Positions 12,905 to 59,332 of a DNA stretch of 64,000 nt are shown piece by piece; positions within the stretch are counted from its first letter, which is position 1, and each line of letters begins with the position of its first letter. The translations under genes and the position numbers were made by a program. This stretch comes from Thamnaconus septentrionalis (taxonomy: Eukaryota; Chordata; Actinopteri; Tetraodontiformes; Monacanthidae). The stretch is from assembly GCA_009823395.1 (NCBI GenBank), contig CM020501.1:6514861-6578860 (forward strand). The letters run 5' to 3'. Under the pieces are notes generated by a model. It was not told where the DNA came from, did not search any database, and saw nothing but the letters and a program-made list of their open reading frames with translations.

Positions 12905-13125
12905 TGGTTAACACAGAGAGACAAACGACCATTCAAACTCACACCTTGCGGGTAATTTAGCTTAATTAGCTCAATGTTCAGGTGTTTGTGCAGCGGGAGG
13001 AACTGTTGGAGTATCTGAACAGAATCCTTGGAGTAGAAAGGCAAACTTCCCCAGCCAGCGAGGCGAAGCCACCACCTCCTCGGTCTGAGGTGACCATGCT
13101 AACCTCCTCGCCACCTCTGGTGCCC
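12905..13125 (-). repeat. Degenerate fish dispersed repeat
   Basis: The words 'acagagagacaaacgaccat' and 'tcaaactcacacc', followed by a stretch around 'ccatgctaacc', recall a very common fish repeat whose usual form includes the same word order. The copy is heavily mutated; strand and limits are approximate. Confidence 0.4.
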
Positions 13126-13318
13126 TGTCACTCAATCAATCAATCATTTTGGTCTTAGGTAACCGGAGTGCTCTTGACAAAATCAATAATATTACATCGG
13201 AAAAACATAACATGCAGTAAAATCACACTCATAATTCAGTTGTTATAATTGGCTTTGTCTCCACAATGGGTGCCTTTCGGTCCACTGTCTTCCTGGTTGT
13301 GCTGTGCAGTTGGTTTAA

Positions 13319-14258
13319 CTCCTCAGCGTGCTGAGCCCCTTCCTGTACTCACTGTACACATACGACTGCGTACCCTTCCACCACTCAAACATCATAGTGA
13401 AATTCGCGGACGACACGACAGTGGTGGGCCTCATCTCTGGAGGTGATGAGACGCCGTACAGGGAGGAGGTCCAGAGACTCGTGGACTGGAGCACAGCAAA
13501 TAACCTCCTGCTGAACACCAGCAAAACTAAGGAGATGGTGATTGGACTGGAGGAGGAAGAGGGGGGAGCCAGCTCCACTGCTGATAAACGGTGACTGTGT
13601 GGAAAGAGTTTCTTCGGTCAGATTTCTGGGGGTGCATGTTGCCGAAGACCTCACATGGTCCATCAACACGTCAGCAGTGGTCGGCAAGGCCCAGCAGAGA
13701 CTCCATTTCCTAAGGCTGCTGAGGAAGTGCCAGCTGGAGACGAAGCTGCTGCAGACTTTTTACCACAATAGAGAGTGTGCTAGCGTACTGCATCACGGTG
13801 TTGATTTGCTAGCTGCACTGCAAAAGACAAGAAAGCCCTGCAGGGTGTGATAATGTATGTGCAGAAGATCGTTGACTGCCCCCTGCCCTCCTTGGAAGAC
13901 ATTGCAAACTCGCAGGGGTTAAGCAGAGCAAGGAAAATCCTGGCTGACCTTACACATCCTGGCCGGAGGCTCTTGGAGCTCCTGCCCTCTGGCAGAAGGT
14001 ACAGGAGTATCAGCTGCAGGACAAACGTCCTTCCGTGGGCTATCAGCAGGGCATTCCCTTTCTCTTTATATGTTTTTTACCTTTTTAAATGTTTTTATTT
14101 ATTTTATTTTATTTTTTTTTATTGGGGGGTGAGTGTGTGTGTCAAAAGGTTTTTAACTGATAACTGTGAACTTATTGCAATACGGGAGGGAAGCCCGAAC
14201 AAATTTCATTGTAGCTGCTTGTTGCAATGACAATAAAGAACATTTGAACATTTGAAGC
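13319..14258 (+). mobile_element. L2-like LINE 3' fragment, broken reverse transcriptase
   Basis: Translations in successive frames match the C-terminal half of fish L2/CR1-type reverse transcriptases: SVLSPFLYSLYTYDC, the catalytic FADDTTVVG motif, SANNLLLNTSKTKEM, then RFLGVHVAEDLTW, QRLHFLRLLRKC and LLPSGRRYRSI. At least two frameshifts (near 13560 and 13840) and a deletion after TFYH break the frame, so it is a pseudogene. The 3' end 'caatgacaataaagaacatttgaacatttgaa' in outline (AATAAAG then a tandem ACATTTGA) is typical of L2-type 3' tails. The 5' part of the element is missing, as expected of a truncated insertion. Confidence 0.85.
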
Positions 14259-14287
14259 GAGTGTCTGTGCAGTCTGTGCAGCCATAT

Positions 14288-14868
14288 GCTGTGTCTCAAT
14301 TCAGGGTCTGCATCCTTGAAGTACACATTTTGAAAGTAAGTTGCGTCATAGCACTGCGCAAAGGCTTGTCCCAATTCCCAAAAGTCCGAAGGACGCTCCA
14401 AATGCGTACTCAGAATGCGCCCTCGTTTTAGCCGATTTCCAAGGCTGCACCGCTACTATCCTTCGTGTACTTGTGTATCCCATGATGCTTTGCGTGCTTC
14501 TGCAAAGCATCGTGGGATCCAGGGAAGTCTGCTGAAATTAGCGGCATGTACTGGTAAAGACACTTCATATAAAATTAAGTATTGAAGTTTCACATAGAGT
14601 ACCCAGTTTTTAACTGATCATCCAACGGCATCGTTAGATGGCGAACCAATGGTTAGCTTGATGCTATAAAAACGTCACTTCTGGGGTTGGCCAGCAGGAG
14701 GGAACGGAGGTGACGCAACAAGGAAATACGTCCAAGGCTAGACCGTCCCGGGTGGTTACCGGGGAGGCGGGGTTTGGTCCGTCCTTCTAGGCTGGGTCCT
14801 CGAAGAACGCTTCCTTCAGACTGAGGACACTCCGTTCGAAGGATGCAGACCCTGAATTGAGACACAGC
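14288..14868. mobile_element. 581-bp MITE with perfect 30-bp TIRs
   Basis: Positions 14288-14317 (starting GCTGTGTCTCAATTCAGGGT) and 14839-14868 are perfect reverse complements over 30 bp. TAT abuts both ends, a possible 3-bp target duplication. No transposase frame exists inside. The terminal TGTGTCTCAATTC pattern is one I know from fish non-autonomous DNA transposons, but the superfamily cannot be fixed from the sequence alone. It lies just 3' of the LINE fragment. Confidence 0.85.
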
Positions 14869-46772
<31,904 letters not shown>

Positions 46773-47553
46773 ATTACACAGGACGCTTGTGCAGGCACAC
46801 ACACACACACACAGACACACACACACACACACACACATACCTACACACACAGACACACACATACACCCACACACATACAGATGCACCCACACACGTCTAA
46901 ATGAAAGATGGTCGATAACAGCGGAGCAGCACTAAGATCAAAGGATAAACATGCAATAATAATAACTTTGCAAATGAAACCTATCATTTAATGCCAATAA
47001 TTAAAGGACCGGGTATCAGTATATGATATGCATATTATTATTATTATTATTACTGATGGTAATAACGTGCGTCTGATGAGATTTTCTTTCGAGTGTTTCT
47101 TTTCTAAGGGTGAACCAGGATGTTCCGATGTCTACATTAAAAAGTGTCGACGCAGCAAAACAATTTACTCGCAGGATTCGTGCTCTAGACCTTAAATGTG
47201 ACGTGAAAAAGTGGCTCATAATTCCGTCGTCCAAGTTCACGCCCGAACGCGCCGTTCGGGGTTAAATGTTCTCCAAAGCAGTTTGAAGTTCAAAGAGGCG
47301 TCCCGGCGACTTACAGTGTGCTCGTCCCTCGGCAGGAGAGCGCACGTACGTCATTGGAGGCCGTGGCTGGTTTCAGGTGGCTGCTGGTCTAATGCAAACA
47401 AAACAAAACAAAACAACACAACACTGTATTACGAAGCACAAAATAATCCATCGGTGGATTTGTACCTTTACTGTCTCAGTGTTCTTATGTCTTTCATCGT
47501 CTTTATGGTGACTGTGGATTCTGAACAGCTACATACTGTCCACGAACATGTGT

Positions 47554-47597
<44 letters not shown>

Positions 47598-47731
47598 GCG
47601 TGCGTCTGTGTGCACGCGTGCGCTTGCGGGAGAGGGCTATGAGATTCTGAGTGCCTACATATTTTGCGTCCGTGCGGTCTGTGTCTTCTCCACGTGCCCC
47701 GCTGAAAATGTCGAGAGGGAGAGAGACGAAG

Positions 47732-47787
<56 letters not shown>

Positions 47788-48376
47788 ACCTCCGCCGTCA
47801 CCTCGGAGGCTGAGCGCCCTGAAGGACGTCTGTCCTGCAGTGCCGGTGCGTCGCCATCCCTATCGCTGATCATTGTAACTTTTGAGGCGTCTTGATGCGC
47901 TGGAAAACCTTCTCGCGTCGGCGGCCTCGGCTGGCAGAGCGGATATTGCTTTCTCGGGCCCTCGCCTCCAAAAAGCGTGATTCTAATAGGATGCAAGCAG
48001 CCTGATGCAACACATTCCCCGTTATCAGCGAGCGGCGATCTCTTCATTTGTCACCATTTTTTTTTTTCCATTCAAATGACCTGTCATTTTGTCAAATTTA
48101 TGAGAACACGGCCGCCTGGGAAGCCCACCCGCGTTCCGCCCGACAGTCGCCATGTAAAAGATTTTTGAAGTAAATTGGGGCCCCAAATCAAAGGCAGTCA
48201 TTTGGTTTGATCAATGCTGCTCTTAGCCCATTAATTCTGACCTTTCAAATACCAGGTACCACGGCAGCGGACACACATCTTATCCTCCGGACAGGGGACA
48301 TGATCTCTGAGGCTAATGTGTCCTAGATTGTCTGGTAGCGGAGACGGAAACACAGAGATCCCCCCACCCCCACTCT

Positions 48377-48407
<31 letters not shown>

Positions 48408-49836
48408 GATACAGTTTAACCTCAGGGGGTAAAATGGGATAAGAGCCTGAATGAAACACTTCTGGCGACGGGGGACCGTGGATAATCATGGACGATGATT
48501 CGAGACATTGGAAGTTTATGCTCAGAATGGGCACTTAAACCCGCTCGTCTGCTTCACGCCGCCGCTCACTGTGTGTGTGTGTGTGTGTGTGCACACGGCC
48601 TGAATATTTTCCCGAAGCATCTAGACGCCTGCCTGCCTGCCCGCCTGCCTGCCAGCCAGGCTATCAAATGTACTCCCCGGTCCATCTTTCACCCCGAGCT
48701 CTCGCCATATGCCAGTTCACAGGAACACGGCGGCAGTCGGTCAGCGGCCTCCAGGAGTTGTTTTTTTTTTCCCCTCAAACTGTCAAAAATCGATCCAGCT
48801 GCTCATATTCGGGGTGTCCTTCAGCAACCTTGTGTCTCTTTGTTGGCTGCAAAAAAAAAAAGAACAGTTCCTTTCAGAAGTGAATTGGGATTCAAATTTA
48901 AAGAAAGGGCTTCGCAATGAATCAAATCTTGAGAGGGCAGCGACATGGAGTTCAAGCAGCTGCACGAGCTGAGGTTGCTCTCTCCTGGACTTTTTCTATG
49001 CACATCACAACACTGGGTGCGTCATCGGCGAGATAAGCGAACCCGGATAAAACAACAACAACAACAACAACCACAACAGCATCATCGTGTTATCCGGTCG
49101 CCAAAGATCCATTTCTGGGAATGCTCATTGTTTGATTGGATCTGCGCTGGGTGCCAGTGATCTAATAGAGTTACACATTTCTGGCCGGACGGCAGCTCGT
49201 TCCTGTCTCCGGATCCTTCGGTTCGTTTTACAGTCACTGTATTTCCTGACTCCTGTCCGTCGTACCTTGCCGCGCCCGTGTAAGTCCTCTCATCCGCAAA
49301 GCGCAGTGCAGCCGCATGTTTGGCGAGTCACTATCAGCTTGTATAATTGAGTGCAACCGTAGCTAATCATACTGAATGCCAACGTGTTTACAGTCTCCTT
49401 TGGGTCTCGTACCGTCCGTGTGTATTTGTTTGTTTGTGAATTCAATGATTCAGGGTCTTTTTTGCTCTGCTGTACCAGGCAAACTATTGATTTAACAAAA
49501 AAAACCAAAAAAAAAACAACAAGAACAACAAAACAACAAAACCTGTACTGTCGCCGTTTTTGTTTTTTTTTGCACTGGTCTTTCTTAAAGTGATCATGAT
49601 GGCGAAGATGCTGGAGGGCAGGGGGCCAAACAGTTGGAAAGACACTTACAGCAGTCCCTGTGTTTACTGTCTCTGTCAATCACACAGCGTGGCTGCCACC
49701 CAGTGGTGGGTTTGTGTAACTACTTCGCATAATAAATCCAAGTTATTTCACTGGCTGTGTGTTGTCCTTAAAAAAAAAAAATCACCCAGAAGCACAAAAA
49801 CAAGCAGATGTGGAGCAGATATGTTTCACTGCTGAG
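46773..49836 (+). other. Probable Doc2 3' UTR and convergent intergenic DNA
   Basis: Starts with (CA)n at 46797-46850, then an ATTAAA near 47000. Further on are (GT)n at 47549-47610, (GA)n at 47734-47784, (CA)n at 48380-48406. An AATAAA at 49731-49736 followed by GTGTGTTGTCC is a reasonable distal plus-strand poly(A) site. Which site the Doc2 transcript uses cannot be decided here. No other gene was recognised. Confidence 0.5.
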
Positions 49837-49842
49837 TTTATT
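49837..49842 (-). terminator. Poly(A) signal of serping1
   Basis: AATAAA on the minus strand about 150 bp past the serping1 stop codon (49992), the expected place for its 3' end. Confidence 0.65.
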
Positions 49843-49991
49843 CATTGAAATGTTGCCAGGTGCCTTTGTGTGTTGGCCACTATTCACTCTAAAAGAAGCT
49901 AAACAAACTGAAGCCCACGTTCATACGGTAAGATTATTAAAATGCCTGTATTTCTCTGGAACCGACAGGCTGTCGGTGCCGTTTCTCCCTC

Positions 49992-50239
49992 CTACGGGTC
50001 GGTCACTCTGCCGACAAAGAGCGGCACGTTGGCCTCGTCGCTCCACAGCACCAGGACAAAAGGCTGCAGGGCAGAGAAAGCAGAATAGGAGCGGGAGAAG
50101 GATATGGAGCTGGCAGCCCCGGCTTCGACCCCCTGCTCAGTCAGCGCGAGGAAGGCTTTGTGTCTGGCATCATCCAGGACCAGCCTGTCTCCGGAGTAGA
50201 GGCCGCACAGGTTGGCACCCTCAAAGAGTGATGACAGGC
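49992..50239 (-). CDS. serping1: serping1 last exon with reactive-centre loop
   Basis: Begins after CTCCCAG at 50240 and ends at TAG (49992-49994). It carries hinge residues GVEAGAASS, the Arg565-Ser566 scissile bond and the C-terminal strands. Alanine-rich hinge and Arg P1 predict an inhibitory serpin with trypsin-like targets such as C1s and C1r. Confidence 0.93.
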
Positions 50240-52277
50240 CTGGGAGTCGAGGGAAAAAGGGAGAGAAAGGTAAGTGGGGAGATTGCAGTGGTGGGGAAAA
50301 GCTGAAACCAAGTGGATCAGAAGGCAGGAAGAACAGAGAGGTGTGTGATCATTGAAGGAAGGTCTGACTGACAGAGAAAGATGGCGTGAGACCAGCAAAC
50401 CTAATTTCTTGATGAGCACGTGCATGTTCGGCTGGTGGTTCAGCTTGATCAGGGGAAGAGTGACCTCAATAGACCTGGGAGTTATTGTTCTCATTTGCGT
50501 GATCATCTTCTGCAGGCCTGAGTATGTCATCCTCGTCTCCACCTCCTGCAGGGCAGCCACTGTGCTGGCGCGAGGCAGCAGGATGTAGAGGCTGCTGTCG
50601 CCCGTCAGATTAAACTTTGCCACCTGTTGCAAAGGGAAACTAATTCAGTTTTATATGAACACACTTAAATAGTTTTGATTGTGCATTCCAAAAATTATTT
50701 TTTTTTATGATTTTTTGTTCCAGAATAAGGCCCCACATTTGCACATTTTTGCAAATGTATGCTATTTCTGTTTGTCAATAATGTTTCTAATATATATCCC
50801 GATGGTATTGGTCTACTCCCTCGATATGACCAATTCCATACATGCTATACTTTTTTGCCCACTTACCCCACATTGCAGTAAGCGTGTGCTAAATCACAGT
50901 TTCAGTAATTGAGCCTTTGTGATGTCACAAAAAGTGCTGATCCTATGACGATGCCTTTTGCAGCTATGTGAAAATATTCTCCAGGCAAGTGAATGGCTTA
51001 TGGAGGCTGCTCCACTGGGGGTCCAGAATTAATACAAGTAAAGTAAAAAGAGTAAGGCATATTTGTTTTTCTTTCTATTCAATATTTGCTCAAATATCCT
51101 TAATAAAAGGATTTCAATTGTTTGTGGCTTCAGAGTCCCCAAACACAGTTCAATTTTATACAAATTGTTGGCTTTTTAAATTTCTTCCACATTGCAGCAC
51201 AAGGACAACAAGGACAAAGATGTGAATTTTTAGACCTCGCCTGGAAGAAGATGGAGGTCTTTGGAAATAGCAGAAATTAGTCACTGAGGGTTTTATGTTG
51301 TGTCTTAACCAGTGTATTGATGCCAGTTAACCAGCCTGCGTGAATGTTTGCCTCCCAGGTGGGCATGTAGTTTCGTTTTGTTTTGTTTTGTTTGTGTGTT
51401 TGTGTGTTTGTTCCTACCTGAGCCTTAAGATGTGGCATGAAGGCCACTCCCGTCATGTAATTGTCGTGAAAGAGAATTGGCACGTTCACCATTGACCCAT
51501 CCAGTTTGGTGAACATACCTTTCTTTGGTTTGGGTTCAAAGTTGACCTTCCACTGACCTGATACACACATTTTTTTTTTACTTTTTAACCGTCTCTACAC
51601 GCGTGAACACACTTTAAAGGCAAAGATAATTCACTGACCCCTGAAGGAGACTGCATTAAGCAGGATCAGTTGCGTGCTGGGTGATAGAAAGTCCACCAGT
51701 TCTTTGATATGATTGTTGGTCTTATTTGCCACCCAGCTGTTGATCATGTTCGCGTTGGCCTCGCCTGTTTCCAGCAGCCGGGTTGGCTCCGCCCCGTAGA
51801 AGTTCATGGACTGTTCACTGAAGAAGTCACTTATATTCATCTCTGAAAAGAACAGGGACTCCACGATGAACACCAGAGCTCATTTGGGCCCTCGACAGGT
51901 TCACAGTTCATACACTCATACCTGGGTTGTAGTAGATTTGTGAAGCTATCTGCATGGAGCCGGCCACTCTCTCTTGCAGCTTCTTCATCTGGAGGTGGAC
52001 GCAGTGAAACTCGTGAGGCACGGAGACCGCGCTCTCTAAGGCTCTCTGAGTGTTGCCTCTTGCACCTAAATATAGCAGAACATGTGGCGAAGACGATTAT
52101 CAGACAGACTGCAATTTAGAGCAATAAGAAGAACTGCTCGAGGCACATGACATTTCAGAAAAGTAGATGAAAAATCATGACATTTTAAAGTGAAAAAAGC
52201 ACTTTTCTTGTAACTTGGAGTACATTGTATATTTTAAAATACACATACACACACACACACACACACGCACACACATG

Positions 52278-52347
<70 letters not shown>

Positions 52348-53799
52348 TGTACCTAGGCTGCCTGCTGCAGTTTTTACCCAGCTAAGTGCTGCAGTAACAA
52401 TTTATTAGAGCAGCACAGAAGCATTTGCTCAACTTCGTTTCAGTAAACATTAAGAAACACTGCTGAGAATTAATTTCAGCAACGGCCTTCAATCCAATAC
52501 AGTACAACTGTGATTCCCTGGCAGAAGTGAATTCATCATTATCACGTGCTGGAGGAGCTGCCTTCATACCTAACAGCAAATGTGTCAGTAACGCACTGAT
52601 ACTGATCGGAGAGAAGAGCAGGTTGCCGGCGGGCTGCGATTCTCTCAGGTGAGAGAAGGCATTCATGGAGAACTCTGCAATGGACTCCTGCAAAATTGGT
52701 CCCGCTGTGCGACTGTTCTCGTCCTGGCATGGTTCCCACGCTGAGGCAAAACCCTCGCATGAGAAGGTTTCAGCGGTGGGACGAACTGAGAGGAAGCGAC
52801 GTGAGTTGAAAGTGTCCAGAAAACAAATTCAAAGTATACTTTTAGTTTCTCGTATCAAGAGGCCTGATATTGGTGGCTGCCAGACCTACCTTCAATAAGA
52901 ACTTGAACGGTGCTCAGCTGCTCCCCCTCAGCAGAATAGCACCTATAAATTCCAGCATCCTCCATAACAAGGTTTCTCATGATGACGGTCTGATCGTGGT
53001 CGCCAGGGTAGAGCAGTTCCACATGCGGCTCACCTGTTGAGTCATAGGCAAAATTCAGCTGTATCTGGGTGCCACTGTCTGTGTCTTTGAACCACACAGT
53101 GTTGGCCTGGACTGGGGTGGAACTCTGTAACTGGCAGGGAAGGTAGATGATGTGGCCTTCATATCCTTTGACTGTGTAGACGATTGACGCTGCAGAGAAG
53201 CAAAAAGGGCAATACAAGATGTCAAAGACTAGGGGGAAAAATGGATGTTTCTAAAATTCATGATGACTTTTTTATAATTTGGCTTACCATCTACTCTAAC
53301 TCTGTATGTCCTTAAAATCTCTGTAGTGTCGCCTTTCACCAGGCAGGTATACTCGCCCTCGTGGGCTACCGTCACAAGGGGTATCGAGAGATGTAAGCCG
53401 CCATCCTTTACTCGAGCAAAGCCAGGCACACCTGCACTTATATTTTTACCTGCAAGGCAAAGGAAAATGTTAAAAATAAAATTAAAGTGTGTTTAGTCTT
53501 GCATAAGATACAGAAGAGTGAATGTTGAGACCATTGAATTGCCAAGTGATAGCTGCAGCAGTGAACTCTGTCTGGATTGAGAGGCAGGGTAAATCCATGG
53601 AGGAGCCAGGTGTCACCTGGAGGTTTGTGCATGATGACAGCTACACAGAAACAAATTATTAAATCAGCTCTCATATTCAAAAGTAGACTATCAACTATAT
53701 ATGATCTTAACCAGAAAGGCCTTAATTTTACATTCCCTTTTCAAAGTTTACCTTAAAAATGAGCTGTAGCGAAAGGCAAAGTGTGGCCAGAAGTCTCAT
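49992..53799 (-). CDS. serping1: C1 inhibitor (serpin G1) with two N-terminal Ig domains, 597 aa
   Basis: A secreted serpin controlling the complement C1r/C1s and contact proteases. Coding exons in order, minus strand: 53752-53799, 53532-53640, 53288-53449, 52890-53189, 52570-52785, 51922-52065, 51639-51842, 51418-51557, 50401-50623, 49992-50239; phases agree throughout. Seen: signal peptide MRLLATLCLSLQLIFK; Ig1 (Cys35, Trp49, Cys88, with EGEYTC); Ig2 (Cys125, Trp139, Cys190, with DAGIYRC); then the serpin body with NLLFSPISISALLTHLLLG and NMINSWVANKTNNHIKEL. The reactive loop reads GVEAGAASSISFSR|SYSAF, with P1 Arg565 aligned to the human P1 Arg and the same loop length. The end QPFVLVLW...PLFVGRVTDP is the usual serpin strand. 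Mammalian SERPING1 has a mucin-like N-terminus instead; the Ig form is known from fish. The Ig1 first-exon donor (AATG|GTCTCA) is unusual. Confidence 0.93.
52242..52350. repeat. Compound (CA)n(TA)n(GTAT)n microsatellite
   Basis: Lies in the serping1 intron between exons 52570-52785 and 51922-52065. CA, then about 40 bp of TA, then eight GTAT units. Confidence 0.95.
52890..53640 (-). CDS. serping1: serping1 Ig-domain exons
   Basis: Ig1 is split over 53532-53640 and 53288-53449, while Ig2 is a single 300-bp exon, 52890-53189, phase 1 at both ends. Phase 1-1 exons are typical of mobile extracellular Ig modules. Each domain has the paired Cys and the buried Trp. Confidence 0.88.
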
Positions 53800-56491
<2,692 letters not shown>

Positions 56492-59332
56492 ATGGCAGCC
56501 CAGTTCAGCATTGACGATGCCTTTGCGTTGGAGGGGGACGAGGAGGGAGCGGTGTCCGATGCAGAGCCGGAGGGATGGGGCGGCAAAGACGGCCACAGGG
56601 AGGGGGGAGACATGACGTTCGGCCCCCTGTCCTTCTCCAAACCTCAGGCTCACCCCTCGCCCGCCGTCTCCGCCTCCGTCGAGCACAGTAACCTAAAATA
56701 TCAGGTGCTTCATGACGTTTGCACTCCACCATCTAATACCTGGAGGAGCAGTTTCTGCTTTTCTTCTTTTTCTTGAGATTCCGTCATTGTAGTGCACTTT
56801 CCGTTGCCGTGGTCCGTTTTCCCCCCGAGCCGTATCCAACGCCAAGTTTTTTAACAAGTGCAGACTTGCGCACATTAGCAGAACAGTGCTTGGAGAACAT
56901 CAGCATAGAATAGAATAGAATAGAATAGAATAGCCTTTATTGTCCTTGTACAGGGTACAACGAGATTAGAATTGCAACTCCCTATGGTGCCAAAAAGCAA
57001 AAACAACAGCAAAGCAATAGCAAGAGCATTAAGAAAAACACAATAAATATTTGTACATCTAAAACACAATAGCAGCATGAGTCTGTACAGGTGCCAGAGT
57101 GGTACGTGTAGGCAGGTAAGAGAATGGTTATTGCACAATGAGTGTATTAGTTATTGACACGAAAGTACCATTTATTGCACGATGAGCAATGTGATCAGTA
57201 TTTGTGTGGATAGAGAGAGTGGACAGGTCCAACTGGCTCTGTGATTGTTGACTACAGTGATAGCTCATCGTGAGCCAGGTATTTCAAAGTATAACAGCTT
57301 TTTGCACTTGGTTGTTATGTTTCATTTCTGTCTTTTATGCACTTTTAATGCGATGGTTCTGAATGTATTGTTCTCCTGTTATTCCCTTGGTTTTATTCAA
57401 AAGCACTCTGGTCGGGTTGTTGTGAAGAGCGGTGTAAAAGACTTCATTGACTGATCGCTCTGATTCTCTAGAACCTGGAAAATGAAGATGCCCTGGGCAG
57501 CAATGGCAACTCCTCTTTCAGTAACTTCTTCAAGATCAGGTCGGACCTGTAGTTTAGTCTGTTTCTCATTTTTCTTTTCTCCTGGGGTTTTTTTATTTTT
57601 TTTTTTTTTGGTCTCTTTGCACTAAATAAGTTTTTGTCTTCCCTGCAGTGACCCAGCCACTCTGTCCTACTGCAGCTCCCAGTGGTCCTTCAGCACCTTG
57701 AGTTCTGTCTCCCAGCTCTCTGCACGCTGCTGCGGGTATACACACAGACATGCCCAAACGCGGAGACAAGGGAAGAAAAAAAAGATAGTCAATTTAAAAA
57801 TGTTTTTCCTTGCAGGTGGCTGTCACATCCACTGGTGAAGAAAAACAGAAGAATCGTCCTCGCGTCATTCCTTCTTCTCATCACTGGAGTCGGTAAGTTT
57901 TCTTTTGTATGTCGTCCAGATGAAGCCATAATGCTTCCAAAATAGGACTTTGACATCCGAGAATCGTTTTATAGCTTAACTGATATACAGTGTTTCATTT
58001 GACAAAATAATATAATATCTGTGCACTTAAATAAAAATCACATTAGACACAGGAGTTAAGTATTTTCTTTTTTTTTTTTTTCCAAATACACGCCAGATGG
58101 TCTTTGTCAGACAGGTGAACTTTGCCCTCTTTTACAGCCCCTGCATCAGCTATTTGCTAGAGTGGTGGTGTTTAGTTCTCAGTCATGTAAACAAAAGCAT
58201 TGCCATTATTTTTGCTCTCTTCCTAATTTAAAGACATAATTTTCTTTCATTTTGCTTCAGCTCTTATTTTCACTGGAATTGTCATTCAGCTGAATCCAGT
58301 TGCAGGTAAGGAATGAAAACACATACACACACTGTTGACCAGAAACAAGACGTTCTTTATCTAAACTACTTTTGTACATTGTCTTTGCCTTTGTATCTGA
58401 CAAGTACGCTGCATGATGATTGCTGTTATTGCATTCATCTCCCGCAAGTTTGCTTTCCGAGTCATCGTAATAACACTGCCTGTCATATTCGCACAGTCTG
58501 TTTGGCTGAGGACAAGGAAGAGGCCTGTCAAGGCTGTGGTGTTGGCAGCTATTATATATTGACAGGATTATATTACGCTGTTATTTTCTGTCAAGGCTTT
58601 TGTCACTTTTTTTTTTTCAGACATCAGTCTTCTGATGTCCTTGAAACCAAAGCTGGTGGAAAAAGGGTTTATATAATTTCATCAGGGTTTCTGCGTTTTC
58701 AGTTCAATTTTGTTTTGTGAAAGTTCAAGCACATTTATAAACTGTGCATTAAAGAATCATGAAATCAGAAACTGATGAGCCACGTGTTTCCTTCTTGCCT
58801 CTAATTTTGCTATATCATACTTAATTCTCATGAGGGATCTGGCCAAAAACTCTAAATAATTGGCTGATTATATTCCTATTTCCGGAATAATTAAATATTG
58901 CCAGACAAAGATAGCCGCTGGCAGTTCCTACGCCAGTGCTATGCAAATAAGGTAGTCTCTTGTTGCAGTACTTTGTACCAAACTCCTCCCAAAACAAAGC
59001 TATGACTAAACTTTTTGGCTTGTTGTGTTGTGGCAATGATGAAAGTGCTGGAGGAGATCTTTACTTTAGGCTGTAACGGTGAAATATGTCCTTATAGGTG
59101 TCTCCAGTGCTATTTTCTTCGTGCCTGGATTTCTTCTCTTCATCCCCGGAGGTAAAGTGAACGTCTGCTTCCCGAAACATTTTACTGTACCACAAACATA
59201 TGTCATGTTGTTTGTGAAGATTAACGTGCTCCTCCAATATTTCCTCCAGTCTACCATGTGATATACATCAGCTGTGCTGTCCGTGGAAGAAGAGGCTTCA
59301 AGTTGTTTTACTTACCTTATTTTGAAAAGTGA
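56492..59332 (+). CDS. tmem134: Transmembrane protein 134, 208 aa
   Basis: A small two-pass membrane protein of poorly known role. Exons: 56492-56704, 57472-57539, 57649-57735, 57816-57892, 58261-58305, 59098-59151, 59250-59332; phases agree. Family landmarks: AAQFSIDDAF at the start, NLKYQNLENED, SSQWSFSTLSS, KKNRRIVLASFLLLITGV, GVSSAIFFVPGFLL and FYLPYFEK at the end, as in human TMEM134. Hydrophobic segments lie at about residues 136-158 and 165-189; the N-terminal 120 residues are acidic, Ser-rich and hydrophilic. The basic KKNRR before the first segment suggests that the N-terminus is cytosolic. The exon 2 donor (ATCAG|GTCGGA) is weak. It is followed by aip in the same orientation, as on human 11q13. 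Confidence 0.96.
56905..57200 (-). mobile_element. LINE 3'-end fragment (L2-like) in tmem134 intron 1
   Basis: An (AGAAT)n tandem at 56905-56933 adjoins 'gcctttattgtccttgtaca' and 'gggtacaacgagattagaat'. Read on the minus strand this is ...TCGTTGTACCC...AATAAAGGC plus a (TTCTA)n tail, the same layout as the LINE 3' end at 14200-14258. No reverse-transcriptase sequence remains; the inner boundary is approximate. Confidence 0.7.
57905..59097 (+). other. tmem134 introns 4 and 5
   Basis: Apart from the 45-bp exon at 58261-58305, this holds poly-T runs and unique sequence with no other feature that I can name. Confidence 0.6.

Noticed and set aside
49992..52785. Alternative identity of the serpin as alpha-1-antitrypsin or angiotensinogen
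   Set aside because: The N-terminal Ig pair, the Arg P1 with the C1-inhibitor loop length and the QPF...VLW ending fit C1 inhibitor better.
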